NCBI GenBank assembly: GCA_021799485.1
Contig: JAJZAK010000016.1
Span: forward strand, 1 to 46,625
DNA length: 46,625 nucleotides
Direction: 5' to 3'
DNA from: a bacterium
GTDB taxonomy: Bacteria > Elusimicrobiota > Elusimicrobia > UBA1565 > UBA9628
This document shows, piece by piece, positions 38,592 through 46,625 of the stretch; positions within the stretch are counted from its first letter, which is position 1; the number at the start of each line of letters is the position of its first letter. Under the pieces are notes generated by a model. That model saw nothing but the letters and a program-made list of their open reading frames with translations, ran no database searches and was not told where the DNA came from. The translations under genes and the position numbers were made by a program.

Positions 38592-39361
38592 TCTCCAGGC
38601 CCCTTCTCTCGCCCGGGGGAGGATCCAAAAAGAAGCAGATTGGGCTGGCGCTCGACGCGCCGCGCCGCGCGGTCGAGCGTCGCCGCGAGTTCTCTTAGCT
38701 GCGCGATGAGCAGGTCCGCGTCGGATAGGGCTTTCCCGGCGCTCCGTTCGATCTCGGGGCCGCGAGCATCCAGCCTCCCGGTGACCCGCTCGAGGCTCTT
38801 GAACGTCTTCCTGAGGGCGGCGCGGTTGTCCTTGCTCACGACGTCCCGGAAGTCGACCGCGAGCGCGTCGAGATCGGCGAGGAGCTTCGAGGCGCTTCGG
38901 TCGACGAGGAGCCTGGAGACTTCCTCGTTGACTTGGAAATAAAGCGATGGTCCCGCCGGTATCGCGGGCGGGGGCTTGCCCGCCTCGGGCGCCAGCAGCG
39001 GGGAGTCGCGGCTGCCGCCCCGCAAGTTGACGATCGCGAGGCCCGTGAGCACCTGCGTGTCGAGGACGGCGACGGTGTCCCGCTTGATGGGCGTCCCGTG
39101 GAGGATGTCGAGCGTGAGCCGCACCTCCTCGGAATTGGCGGGATTCAGGGCGATCTGCTCGACCCGCCCCACCTCGACGCCGCGGTATTTGACGGGGGCG
39201 TCGACGCTGAGGCCCGACACCGACTCGCGCATGAAGGCGTAGTAGCGGTCGTAGGCCTTTCCATATCCCGTCTTGCCGAGCCAGAGCGCGGCCGCGAAAG
39301 CCGAGAGTCCCAAAAGGAGGATGAAGGCCCCCACGGCGACGTAGTTGACTTTGGGTTCCAT
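38588..39361 (-). CDS. mlaD: MCE-domain substrate-binding protein, MlaD-like
   Basis: A 257-residue protein with one N-terminal membrane anchor (about residues 7-30), an MCE domain (about 38-115) with S-G-L-S-V-D-A-P-V-K-Y-R-G-V-E-V-G-R-V, and a helical C-terminal region of about 100 residues. MlaD forms hexameric rings that hold phospholipid between the inner-membrane ABC complex and the periplasm. Its start is 2 bp after the ATPase gene. The operon order mlaE-mlaF-mlaD-lipoprotein is the usual one. Confidence 0.88.
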   Translation of the reverse strand: MEPKVNYVAVGAFILLLGLSAFAAALWLGKTGYGKAYDRYYAFMRESVSGLSVDAPVKYRGVEVGRVEQIALNPANSEEVRLTLDILHGTPIKRDTVAVLDTQVLTGLAIVNLRGGSRDSPLLAPEAGKPPPAIPAGPSLYFQVNEEVSRLLVDRSASKLLADLDALAVDFRDVVSKDNRAALRKTFKSLERVTGRLDARGPEIERSAGKALSDADLLIAQLRELAATLDRAARRVERQPNLLLFGSSPGREKGPGE

Positions 39362-39363
39362 CG

Positions 39364-40152
39364 TCAGGAGCCTCTCTTGATGGCGGCCTGGCTGCGGGCG
39401 GAGCGGCCGCGGGGGCCGTGGATGTATTCTCTCACGGTCGGATCCTCCGAGCGGGCGAGCTCCTCCATGGAGCCCGTCATCAGGACCCTCCCGCGGCCCA
39501 GCATCGCGACCCGGTCCGCGAGACCCCAGAGCGAGTCGAGATCGTGGGTGACCATGACGACGGTGAGCTTGAGGGCTTCCTTGAGCCGCCGCACGAGATC
39601 GTCGAAGCCGGCCGCGCTGACAGGGTCGAGCCCCGACGTCGGCTCGTCGAGGAAGAGGATGTCGGGGTCGAGGGCGATGGCGCGAGCGAGAGCCGCGCGC
39701 TTTCGCAGGCCCCCGCTCAGCTCGTTCGGGAGCTTCAAGGCCCCGTCGAGCGGAAAGCCCGCGAGGGACATCTTGAGCGTCGCGATGTCGAAGATCAGGC
39801 TTTCGCTCAAGCCGCCCTGCTCGCGCAGCGCGGCGGCGATGTTGTCGGCGACCGTGAGCGACGTAAAGAGAGCTCCCTGCTGGAAGAGGACGCCGCAGCG
39901 GCGGCGAAGGGCGAGGAGCTCCGAGCGGGAGAGCGAGCCCGTGTCCTTCCCGAAAAGCCGGATCGAACCGGAATCCGGCTTTTGCAGGAGCAGTATCTCG
40001 CGCAGGAGCACCGATTTTCCGGCGCCGTTGACGCCGGCGATCGCGAAGATTTCGTCGGGATAGACGGAGAGCCGGACTCCGTCGTGCACCACGGCCTCGC
40101 CAAAGCGGGTGGAGAGGCCCTCGACCTCGATGACGGGCGCCTTGGCCATCAT
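39364..40152 (-). CDS. mlaF: ABC-transporter ATPase, MlaF-like
   Basis: A 262-residue ABC ATPase. Walker A G-V-N-G-A-G-K-S-V, Q-loop L-F-Q-Q-G-A-L-F, signature L-S-G-G-L-R-K-R, Walker B I-L-F-L-D-E-P-T-S-G-L-D-P and the H-loop V-T-H-D-L are present. The L-F-Q-Q-G-A-L-F Q-loop and the S-G-L-D-P context match the MlaF/Ttg2A group that energises phospholipid transport with MlaE and MlaD. The start overlaps the mlaE stop. Confidence 0.9.
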   Translation of the reverse strand: MMAKAPVIEVEGLSTRFGEAVVHDGVRLSVYPDEIFAIAGVNGAGKSVLLREILLLQKPDSGSIRLFGKDTGSLSRSELLALRRRCGVLFQQGALFTSLTVADNIAAALREQGGLSESLIFDIATLKMSLAGFPLDGALKLPNELSGGLRKRAALARAIALDPDILFLDEPTSGLDPVSAAGFDDLVRRLKEALKLTVVMVTHDLDSLWGLADRVAMLGRGRVLMTGSMEELARSEDPTVREYIHGPRGRSARSQAAIKRGS

Positions 40153-41261
40153 ATGTTCCAGACGCTGAAGAGAATGGAGAAGGCGGCGTCGAAAACGATG
40201 ACGAGGAAAATGCTCTGGACGACGCTCTCGGTCGTGCGCCGCCCCACGCTCTCCACGCCGCCGCTGACCTCGAGCCCCTGGCGGCAGCCGACGAGGGCGA
40301 TCGTCGCCGCGAAGATGGGGGTTTTTCCGACGCCGATGACGTAGTGCTTGAGGGCGACGGCGTAGGCGAAGCGGGAGAGGAACTGCGGGAAGCGGATGCC
40401 AAGATCGGCCGAGGCGATGATCATGCCTCCCATCACGCCCACCGCGTCCGCGTAGACGGTCAAGAGCGGCAGGGCGATGGCGAGGGCGAGGAGGCGCGGC
40501 AGGATGAGGTAGTCCAAGGGAGAGATGCCGAGCGCGCGCACGGCGTCGAATTCCTCCGTGACGCGCATCGTGCCGATCTGAGCCGTGTAGGCCGAGCCGG
40601 ATCGTCCCGCGACGAGAATGGCGGTGATCAAGGGGGCGATCTCGCGGAGCATCGATATCCCGACGAGATCGACGATGAAGATATTGGCGCCGACCGTTTT
40701 CAGCTGCTCGGCGCCCTGGTAGGCGATCACGATCCCCATCAGAAAAGAGAGCAGTCCCACGATCGCGAGCGCGTCGAGCCCGTCGCGATGGAGGCTTAGG
40801 AGAAGCGAGCGCCATCGGATGGCGCCGGGCCGGCGCGCGGCCTGAGCGAGGCCCGCGAAGGCCTCGCCGACGAAAGCGATGGCGTCTCGAGATTGGCGCG
40901 CGGCGCTCCAGGCGCTACGGCCGACGTGCTCCAAGCCCCATTTGCGGGGCGCGCGATGCGGAATCGGGCCGCGCGTCTCGGCGACCAGGCTCAGGAGAGA
41001 CTCGATCTCCCGGGAAGCTCCCTTGAGAGCGACGGAGCTCCCCTTGCCGCGCAGGCGCTCGATCATCCGGCGAAGGAGCCAGGCACCGCTCGTGTCCATC
41101 GCGGGGATGCCGGCGACGTCGACGGAGATCTCCGGTGAGTTCGGAGGGCGCAGGGCTTCAAGCCGGCGCTCGATCAAGCCCAGGCGGCCGACGGTCCACG
41201 CCCCGGAGCACGTGATCGCGCCGCCCTCGACGGAGATCGTTTCGCCTTCAATCGAGGTCAT
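40149..41261 (-). CDS. mlaE: MlaE-family permease with N-terminal STAS domain
   Basis: A 370-residue fusion. Residues about 1-100 form a STAS-like domain (V-D-V-A-G-I-P-A-M-D-T-S-G-A-W-L-L, the nucleotide-loop D-T-S-G). Residues about 125-370 are the MlaE permease (M-G-I-V-I-A-Y-Q-G-A, V-G-I-S-M-L-R-E-I-A-P-L-I-T-A-I-L-V-A-G-R-S-G-S-A, G-T-M-R-V-T-E-E-F-D-A-V-R-A-L-G). In E. coli the STAS protein MlaB is separate and controls the ATPase; here it is fused, a known variant. It is the first gene of the Mla operon. Confidence 0.9.
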   Translation of the reverse strand: MTSIEGETISVEGGAITCSGAWTVGRLGLIERRLEALRPPNSPEISVDVAGIPAMDTSGAWLLRRMIERLRGKGSSVALKGASREIESLLSLVAETRGPIPHRAPRKWGLEHVGRSAWSAARQSRDAIAFVGEAFAGLAQAARRPGAIRWRSLLLSLHRDGLDALAIVGLLSFLMGIVIAYQGAEQLKTVGANIFIVDLVGISMLREIAPLITAILVAGRSGSAYTAQIGTMRVTEEFDAVRALGISPLDYLILPRLLALAIALPLLTVYADAVGVMGGMIIASADLGIRFPQFLSRFAYAVALKHYVIGVGKTPIFAATIALVGCRQGLEVSGGVESVGRRTTESVVQSIFLVIVFDAAFSILFSVWNI

Positions 41262-41380
41262 GGCAGGATATCTTAAAGCAACAATTCGGCCCGCGCGCAG
41301 AGGCCTCTCGGCGGCCTGCGCGTGCGGCGCCGGAGCAAGGCCGTTTCGTTGTTCTCCTAGCGTGGCGCATCGACGCCGTA

Positions 41381-42655
41381 CTATGGCCGAAGAGATCGAG
41401 GTCCTTGGGATATATTGAACTTGGCCGGGCAGTCGGGGAGAGCCGCGCGGGCGGGCGTCCGGGGCTTGGCGGCGGCCTCAAGGATGTCGAGGACGTCGGC
41501 CCAAGCGCGTCTCTGGAAAGCGCAGCGGCGGCCGTAATCAAATAGAGCCTTGATTTCCGACGGCCCGAAATCCAATAGGCTGCGGTAGGGATAGTCGGCG
41601 GGGACGACGGTAACGCGGAGTCTCATGCCATGGCGCCGCGAGAACGAATACGCGAGCGCCAAGCGGCTTCTCATGTCGCTGTCTAAGGCCGCGGTGAGGC
41701 CGCGCAGGAAAATAGGCATGGTCCTGACCGGAGTGATCCGCAGCGGCTCGCGAAGCTGGCCGTCCACCACCATGTAGACGTTGCCGCCGCGCAGAGGAAC
41801 AAATCGATCCGAAAGGACCGACATCATCCCCGGCGCAAAGAGCAGAGGAGCGGTCGTGCCGCCGTCGACGTGCATTTCATCGAAAACGCGCCCCGCCGCC
41901 TCGACATGGATCAAGACGGGAGGGAAAAAGCCCGGGACGCTGGCCGAGGCGGTCAGCACGTCGCGAAAGAGCTTGAGCGCCGCAGAGCCGCCTCGCTCGG
42001 CGATGGCGCCCATGTTCCAGACGACGGTCTGTTCGCTGTCGAGGTCGGTGGTCGCGACAAGGAGAAGTCGCCCCTTCGAGGATTCGGCGGCCACGGCCCT
42101 CAAGAGCCGCTCCGTGACGAAGCTGTCGACCAACTCGCGCAGCGGCTTGCCTTGGTAGAGGCTTGCTCCGAAGGGCGCGGCCAGCCAACGGGGGCGCAGC
42201 AGGCGGCGGGTGCGGGGAGCCGAAAATGCTTCCACCATCGGCGCATCCCAAGCGGGTCCAAGAAAGGCAAAGGGCGCGATGAGGGCGCCCGCGCTGACTC
42301 CCGTGACGACCTCAAAAGAAGGGCGCGTCCCGAGGCGGCTCCACCCCGAGAGGACTCCGGCTCCAAATGCCCCCCCAACGCCTCCTCCGGACAGGACGAG
42401 AATGTCGGGACGGCCGTCCTTGGCCGAGCGTCCGATATGCCGGAGCTGAGGGGCCAGGCGGTTGATGAAATCCTGCCGGGGCATTTCACCGGCCCAGCGA
42501 ACCGAGGATGGAAAGCCGGGCGGCAGGGCGGCCGCATACAAAGGAAGCGGGGGGTCTTTTCTCGCCAATCCGGAGCAGGCGGCCATAATGGCGGCGCACA
42601 AGAGGCAGGAGTCCAATGCGGTTGTTCGCGCTAAACGCGAGTTTGGCGGCATCAT
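41381..42655 (-). CDS. Patatin-like phospholipase lipoprotein
   Basis: About 424 residues from ATG 42655. An N-terminal signal with I-M-A-A-C suggests a lipid anchor in the envelope. The patatin domain follows: oxyanion loop S-G-G-G-V-G-G-A-F-G-A-G, nucleophile elbow T-G-V-S-A-G-A-L, and the dyad Asp in H-V-D-G-G-T. It would hydrolyse membrane phospholipids. It lies upstream of the Mla operon in the same direction, 119 bp away, so lipid removal and lipid transport may be linked. A longer in-frame start at 42739 is less likely because it would bury the signal peptide. Confidence 0.82.
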   Translation of the reverse strand: MMPPNSRLARTTALDSCLLCAAIMAACSGLARKDPPLPLYAAALPPGFPSSVRWAGEMPRQDFINRLAPQLRHIGRSAKDGRPDILVLSGGGVGGAFGAGVLSGWSRLGTRPSFEVVTGVSAGALIAPFAFLGPAWDAPMVEAFSAPRTRRLLRPRWLAAPFGASLYQGKPLRELVDSFVTERLLRAVAAESSKGRLLLVATTDLDSEQTVVWNMGAIAERGGSAALKLFRDVLTASASVPGFFPPVLIHVEAAGRVFDEMHVDGGTTAPLLFAPGMMSVLSDRFVPLRGGNVYMVVDGQLREPLRITPVRTMPIFLRGLTAALDSDMRSRLALAYSFSRRHGMRLRVTVVPADYPYRSLLDFGPSEIKALFDYGRRCAFQRRAWADVLDILEAAAKPRTPARAALPDCPAKFNISQGPRSLRP

Positions 42656-42762
42656 GGCGAGCTCTTCGTTTCGTCGGTCCCATCGAAATTGAAAGCAACG
42701 TAGCCGCCAAAGATTTCCGGTAGCTTCGTTGCAATACACCGCATCGCCAGAGGAGGATGCTG

Positions 42763-42915
42763 ATGAAAGACAGCCCCAAGTTCACCAGGAAGAAGCTCGC
42801 GCAAGCCGAGAGCCAGGAGAGGGTTCGGCGGGAGAGATGCGAATGCTGCGATTCATGCCGCTGCCTTGAGCACAGGGAATGCGTCTGCGGCTGCGACGGT
42901 CTTGCATTTAAATAA
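42763..42915 (+). CDS. Cys-rich small protein, copy 3
   Basis: A 50-residue protein starting at ATG 42763 with AGGAGG six bases upstream. Residues 1-25 are rich in Lys, Arg and Glu. From Cys26 it has C-E-C-C-D-S-C-R-C, five residues, C-V-C-G-C, i.e. the spacing of copies 1 and 2 at 24944 and 25168; the last cysteine of the cluster is Gly here. It is divergent from the patatin gene and followed by an AhpD-like protein, another thiol-redox gene. It is the best evidence that the cysteine pattern is under selection. Confidence 0.72.
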   Translation: MKDSPKFTRKKLAQAESQERVRRERCECCDSCRCLEHRECVCGCDGLAFK

Positions 42916-43068
42916 GCGCATTTATCGCGATGGCCTCCAAGGGCTGGGTGTCTTGGGTGGTCGGGCGCGGCTCGATCGGGCGAAGCGTGAACTGCGCAGG
43001 GCGTTTGGGCGAGGTTAGGCGATCGCTGGCACAAGCGTTGCCGGAGCATTCGACAGAGGAGGCGATCC

Positions 43069-43458
43069 ATGGGACATATGGCGGGGAAGCTTGAGGAGTT
43101 CCACTCATTGTTGGGCGCGTTGGAGAAGGAATACCCGGAGGAGATTAAAGGATTCCTTTCCTTCATGAAAAAGGCGGAGAGCGGGCCGGCGCTCTCGGCG
43201 AAACAGAAGGAGATCATCAGCGTCGCTCTCGCGGTGGCGGCTCAGTGCGAATGGTGCATCGCTTTCCACGTCTCTGCGGCCGTCTCCCAGGGGGCCACCC
43301 GAGGAGAGATCGTTGAGGCGGGCTTCGTCGCGGTCGTCATGCATGGTGGCCCGGCGCTGACGTACCTGAAACCCCTGGTCGATGCCGCGGATGAATTCGC
43401 CGGGAAGACGGGAAAAATCTCGCAAGTCTCTGGATCAGGGAACGGCGCCGGGGCCTGA
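43069..43458 (+). CDS. Carboxymuconolactone-decarboxylase-family (AhpD-like) protein
   Basis: A 129-residue helical protein with the redox-type motif A-Q-C-E-W-C-I-A-F-H (C-x-x-C-x-x-x-H) and the preceding Glu typical of AhpD-like peroxidase partners. The family includes both decarboxylases and thiol-disulfide peroxidase reductants; the CxxC argues for the latter. GAGGAGG precedes the ATG at 43069. It lies 2 bp before the hydrolase paralogue, in one operon, 150 bp after the Cys-rich peptide gene. Confidence 0.85.
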   Translation: MGHMAGKLEEFHSLLGALEKEYPEEIKGFLSFMKKAESGPALSAKQKEIISVALAVAAQCEWCIAFHVSAAVSQGATRGEIVEAGFVAVVMHGGPALTYLKPLVDAADEFAGKTGKISQVSGSGNGAGA

Positions 43459-43460
43459 GA

Positions 43461-44138
43461 ATGCCGCGCGAGACGCGCCACGTCGAAATACCGAGCGGGG
43501 ACGTTTTGCTCAAGGGCGATCTCGCGGAACGGCTGAAGGCGAAGGGGCTCGTCATCTTCGCCCACGGGAGCGGAAGCGGGCGCCTGAGCCCTCGCAACCG
43601 CTTCGTCTCCCTGGCGCTTCAAGAGGCGGGGTTTTCGACCCTTCTCGCCGACCTTCTCACGGAGCGGGAGGAAGAGATCGACCGGTTCACGGCGAAGCTG
43701 CGCTTCGACATACGGCTCCTGGCGGACCGGCTTCTCGGCTTGGCCGATTGGGCGCGGCGGCTACCCCATGCCCAAGCCGTCCCTATCGCCTATTTCGGGG
43801 CGAGCACGGGGGCCGCGGCGGCTCTGATCGCGGCCGCGGAGAGGCCGGAGGGCGTCTTCGCCGTCGTTTCGCGGGGCGGCCGCCCGGATCTCGCGATGAA
43901 GCAGCTTCATGCCGTGAAGGCGCCGACCCTGCTCATTGTCGGCGGGGACGACGCGGAGGTCTTGCGGCTCAACGAAGCGGCCGCGCGGCTCTTGACGGCG
44001 GAGCATGAGCTCCGGATCGTGCCCCGGGCGACTCATCTGTTCGAGGAGCCGGGCACCCTGGAGAAAGTCGCCCAAATGGCGGCCGACTGGTTCTCGGCGC
44101 ACGCGGCAGAGGCTGGTTTGTTGCAATTAAAGCGGTAG
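43461..44138 (+). CDS. Alpha/beta hydrolase, paralogue of the 21502 product
   Basis: A 225-residue dienelactone-hydrolase-like protein. It shares with the 21502 product F-A-H-G-S-G-S-G-R-L-S-P-R-N-R-F-V, A-Y-F-G-A-S-T-G-A-A-A-A-L-I-A-A, F-A-V-V-S-R-G-G-R-P-D-L-A and A-T-H-L-F-E-E, about two thirds of all positions by eye. The catalytic G-x-S-x-G, Asp and His are intact. The acetyl-CoA synthetase fragment begins 2 bp after its stop. Confidence 0.8.
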   Translation: MPRETRHVEIPSGDVLLKGDLAERLKAKGLVIFAHGSGSGRLSPRNRFVSLALQEAGFSTLLADLLTEREEEIDRFTAKLRFDIRLLADRLLGLADWARRLPHAQAVPIAYFGASTGAAAALIAAAERPEGVFAVVSRGGRPDLAMKQLHAVKAPTLLIVGGDDAEVLRLNEAAARLLTAEHELRIVPRATHLFEEPGTLEKVAQMAADWFSAHAAEAGLLQLKR

Positions 44139-44140
44139 GA

Positions 44141-44460
44141 ATGAAATCCCGCTGGGCCCCTATCGTCAAATCGACTCCGCGGCACGGCCCGCTCCCCAAT
44201 ATGGAAGACTACGCGAGGGCCTGCGCCGATTTCTCGTGGGGGCTGTCCGACAAGAGCTTTCACGATTTCCAGACGGAGGTGGGCTCAACATCGCCTATGA
44301 GGCGGTCGATCGCCACGTCGAGGCTGGACTCGGGAGGCGCGTCGCGATCCGCTGGATGGGCAAGGACGGAGCTGTCCGCGATTTCACTTACGCCCAGCTC
44401 AAGACCTTATCGGACCGCTTCGCCAACGTCTTGAGCGGGCTGGGCGTCGGCAAGGAAGAG
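44141..44460 (+). pseudogene. acsA: Truncated and frameshifted acetyl-CoA synthetase copy
   Basis: The first codons ([11 protein letters not shown]) and later segments ([15 protein letters not shown], then W-M-G-K-D-G-A, then R-F-A-N-V-L-S-G-L-G-V) match the N-terminus of the acsA product at 30539. The frame changes at the G-run 44238-44242, where one base is missing. After about 44455 the similarity stops at residue ~105 of 590 and unrelated barrel sequence follows. It is a relic of a second copy of the island. Confidence 0.75.
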
Positions 44461-45120
44461 CCCGGCAGGCGACGGCGTGGCCGGCGCGTTTTACGGCTAT
44501 GTTTTTCCCTACCTACCCATGGAAGCCGGCCGTGCCGAACTGAAGATCATTCCGGGCTATTTCACCTCGAATTTCAAACAGGCGGATCTGGGAGGGATCT
44601 ACCCCAGTCCTCAATTCATCTCTCGGGCGAGACCGGCTCTCTGGCCCTCGTGATGGATCCGTTCGGAAATCCCCGGGGATTCCGCCTGCCCATCGTCCTG
44701 GGAGGAAACTATTTCGCCTACGACCAAGAGGCCACGGCCAGCAACTCCGCGGGCTCGCTGCAAGTGACGGATTCGGAGGGCCGCTTCGGGGCGGCCTTGG
44801 GCGTCGGGGCCTCCGTTCCGGCCGGGAAGTATTTCCGCGTCACGCCTTTTCTTGTCGGATCTCTGGGCCCGGGAAATTTTAAATACTGTTCTTCCGATAG
44901 CGGCTCGGTGTCGAGTTTCGCATGTAACCAGTCCCACGGCCCCGATGGATTCGCCACTCCCGGAGTCACCGTGAGCTACCGGCCCTGGGACGTGTCCTTC
45001 GTCTACGTCTATGACGTTCCCAGCAAATACATGCCGACCGTCAATGTTTACTCCCTGACTTGGGCGAAGCACTTCGACTGGACCCGCAAGCCGGCGAGGA
45101 CAACCCAAATCCTCAGCTAA
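44461..45120 (+). pseudogene. Outer-membrane protein C-terminal fragment, frameshifted
   Basis: Coding sequence for a barrel-like protein starts abruptly at the junction with the acetyl-CoA synthetase fragment (A-F-Y-G-Y-V-F-P-Y-L-P-M-E-A-G) and runs to about 44605. There the frame shifts, and the continuation (S-G-E-T-G-S-L-A-L-V-M-D-P-F-G-N-P, V-L-G-G-N-Y-F-A-Y-D, V-G-A-S-V-P-A-G-K-Y-F-R-V) runs to TAA 45118-45120. The alternating aromatic and glycine pattern suggests outer-membrane strands. Its N-terminus is lost. No family was assigned. Confidence 0.5.
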
Positions 45121-45272
45121 GCCCTGAAAGTCCGCGTTCTCGACGCCGCCGGCCGGGGACGCGGTCGGCCAGAAGCCGCCGCTCGGGCCTCGGCCTCCTG
45201 CCTGCGTAGGTCGGCCTCCGGCACGCCCCGGCCCACGGCATCGAGAACGCTCCTTGAGACCAACGCGATCAT
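45117..45272 (-). CDS. Possible 51-residue ORF, doubtful
   Basis: ATG 45272 opens a 51-codon minus-strand frame, ending tail-to-tail with the barrel fragment. The peptide is Arg/Ala-rich (L-R-R-Q-E-A-E-A-R-A-A) with no domain and no clear ribosome site. It might be the C-terminal remnant of a gene cut by the neighbouring insertion sequence. The rest of 45121-45333 shows no other feature; the IS end should lie here, but I could not place its inverted repeat. Confidence 0.2.
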   Translation of the reverse strand: MIALVSRSVLDAVGRGVPEADLRRQEAEARAAASGRPRPRPAASRTRTFRA

Positions 45273-45333
45273 GCGGGCAAAGTTATCCACAGGGTGGGTT
45301 GGCTGACGAACTTGGAGGGGCGCTGGGACTTCG

Positions 45334-46625
45334 CTACGTCGCCCAGGATGGCGACAACACGGCCCAACGAGCGTTTTCGAACTCCGTCAAGAACGCGAAG
45401 CCATCCGAGAGCCGCAAGATCAATCGCCGCGCGTGGCGGATGATCACGCCCGCATGGCAGAGCAGGCGAAAGCGCAGGCTCTTGATCGAGAAGCCCTGCC
45501 AGCTCTCCGGCAGGGCCGCCAGCTTGAACATCCGCGCCAGATTGTAGGCCAAGAGCGCCGTCTGGAAGTACGCCGCGTTGGCCAAGAACTCCCCGCACGG
45601 CAGCCAGTGCAGCGCGAAGCCGTTCTTGGCTTCCCCAATGGCCTTCTCCATTCTCCCTCGGCCGTTGTAAAAGTCCAGGACATCCTCCGCGCTCAAGTTT
45701 TCGGGAAGACTGTTGATGATGGGGTAGTACTCGATGGCCTTGCGGAACAAGTCCAATTGCCCCGTCCGCCGCACCACCACCAGCCGGAACGCCGGCAGCC
45801 GCGATTGCGCGCGGCTCCCCTGTTGACCGGGCGCGTGGACCGTCTCGGCCAGCAAGAAGACGTCGCGCCCTCTCACCACCAGCCGCCAATCTTTATCGGG
45901 AATCGCCTCAATCGTCGTCATCACCGCGGCATCCAAGTCGGCCCGGATCGCGAACTCGATGCCGTTCTTGTGGCAATACTCCATGACCTTCAACTGGTAG
46001 CCCGCGCTGTCCGACCGAAACCTAAGCTTCACGCCGCCCAATCGTCTGCGGCACCAGCGCAACAGAGACAGGATGTGCAACTGGGGCGAGGCGTTGCCTT
46101 CTCGAAACACCCCGCCCACGAAAACATCCAACTCGTCGAGCCAGGCCAGCAAGGGATTGTAGCCGTCGATCCCCTTGTAGGTTCGCTTGGCGGCCTTCTT
46201 GTCCGACTCGATCACCGTCGAATCGATATCCAGCGTCACCGTCTGCCCCGGCTTGAGACACCGCAACGCCTGGCGGCTCACGATCTCGCCCAGACGCGTC
46301 AAGCTCCTTTGCGTGAATCGCCGCAGAAACTCCCCGAAGCTGTTGGCCGCCGGAAGCCCCGAAAACGCCAGGCGGCCAAGACCCACGTCCCCCTTCAGCA
46401 CGCGAGTGTCCTCCAACCCCTCGCCTCCCGCGATCAACGTCGTGGCCAGGCCCAGGATATAGTCCGATGTCGTGTAAGCCCCTCGCCGCTTCCAGAGCCC
46501 GGGCAAGCCGTCGAGAGCTTCGACGAGCCCCGTCTGGTGCGCCAGCTCCGTAAGCATCGGCAACCCCGCAAACGACGTCGTCACCACTTCTTTCGATTTT
46601 TCGACTTTCCAACGGTGCCCATTCT
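45334..46625 (-). CDS. IS1380-family transposase, 5' end outside the window
   Basis: A DDE transposase of the IS1380 family. At least 417 residues are visible from GTG 46587, but the frame remains open to the window edge with plausible transposase sequence (K-V-E-K-S-K-E-V-V-T-T-S-F-A-G-L-P), so the real start is probably beyond 46625. Catalytic acids: first Asp in L-D-I-D-S-T-V, second in F-R-S-D-S-A-G-Y, and Glu in G-R-M-E-K-A-I-G-E-A-K-N-G-F. The frame is intact and may be active. It closes the window next to truncated genes, suggesting IS-driven rearrangement. Confidence 0.88.
   Translation of the reverse strand, partial: NGHRWKVEKSKEVVTTSFAGLPMLTELAHQTGLVEALDGLPGLWKRRGAYTTSDYILGLATTLIAGGEGLEDTRVLKGDVGLGRLAFSGLPAANSFGEFLRRFTQRSLTRLGEIVSRQALRCLKPGQTVTLDIDSTVIESDKKAAKRTYKGIDGYNPLLAWLDELDVFVGGVFREGNASPQLHILSLLRWCRRRLGGVKLRFRSDSAGYQLKVMEYCHKNGIEFAIRADLDAAVMTTIEAIPDKDWRLVVRGRDVFLLAETVHAPGQQGSRAQSRLPAFRLVVVRRTGQLDLFRKAIEYYPIINSLPENLSAEDVLDFYNGRGRMEKAIGEAKNGFALHWLPCGEFLANAAYFQTALLAYNLARMFKLAALPESWQGFSIKSLRFRLLCHAGVIIRHARRLILRLSDGFAFLTEFENARWAVLSPSWAT

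Noticed and set aside
1-46625. CRISPR array, rRNA genes or an intact tRNA
   Set aside because: No regularly spaced direct repeats with unique spacers and no rRNA-like sequence were seen. The octamer cluster at 35.6-35.9 kb is irregular and in both orientations.

Overview
The window is GC-rich, gene-dense DNA from a Gram-negative (diderm) bacterium. An Mla-type phospholipid transport operon, several lipoprotein signal peptides and outer-membrane barrel fragments show the outer membrane. No gene identifies the phylum. It reads like an uncultured environmental bacterium, with the visible window built from accessory modules, insertion-sequence scars and a tRNA-derived integration hotspot.

Region 1 (about 1-16.1 kb) is a mobile element of unfamiliar type. 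A long plus-strand series of small, tightly spaced or overlapping genes carries a ribbon-helix-helix-like regulator with its own operator, two paralogous lipoproteins, small zinc-finger proteins, a DnaB-like RecA ATPase, a tandem winged-helix protein and a RecD/Dda-like helicase. These face a minus-strand radC-integrase operon. Between the two sits a compact divergent promoter/operator controlled by a 59-residue Arc-like repressor. No capsid, tail, terminase or conjugation gene is recognisable. A CobB-type sirtuin and a two-helix membrane protein lie at the right edge, followed by a tRNA-like repeat and a RelE/ParE toxin remnant.

Region 2 (about 16.2-35.5 kb) is a stress and energy-metabolism island: Dps, a Spy/CpxP-like metal chaperone, Hsp20 (followed by an apparent ORF-less group II intron), RtcB RNA ligase with archease, a LigD-type 3'-phosphoesterase, a DUF3175 protein, a sugar-nucleotide transferase, NAD salvage (PncA, PncB), NAD-dependent formate dehydrogenase, an archaeal-type fructose-bisphosphatase, a nitroreductase, and an overlapping operon of acetyl-CoA synthetase, pyruvate dehydrogenase E1 alpha, E1 beta, E2 and an acyl carrier protein. 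Together they would protect DNA and proteins, repair RNA ends, rebuild NAD and make acetyl-CoA under stress.

The most novel-looking item is a family of three tiny proteins (24944-25168, 25168-25320, 42763-42915). Each has a basic N-terminus and the same nine-to-ten-cysteine cluster with identical spacing.

Region 3 (35.5-37.3 kb) is an integration hotspot: a truncated tRNA-Leu(UAA), repeated ACACGCAT octamers and duplicated att-like 20-mers. A three-gene cassette (NYN nuclease, single-helix membrane protein, coiled-coil protein) with its own strong promoter lies next to it. Region 4 (37.3-46.6 kb) holds an outer-membrane protein with an IS-scarred start, the Mla operon, a patatin-like lipoprotein, and a second broken copy of part of the stress island (Cys-rich peptide, AhpD-like protein, hydrolase paralogue, truncated acetyl-CoA synthetase). 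It ends in an IS1380-family transposase cut by the window edge.
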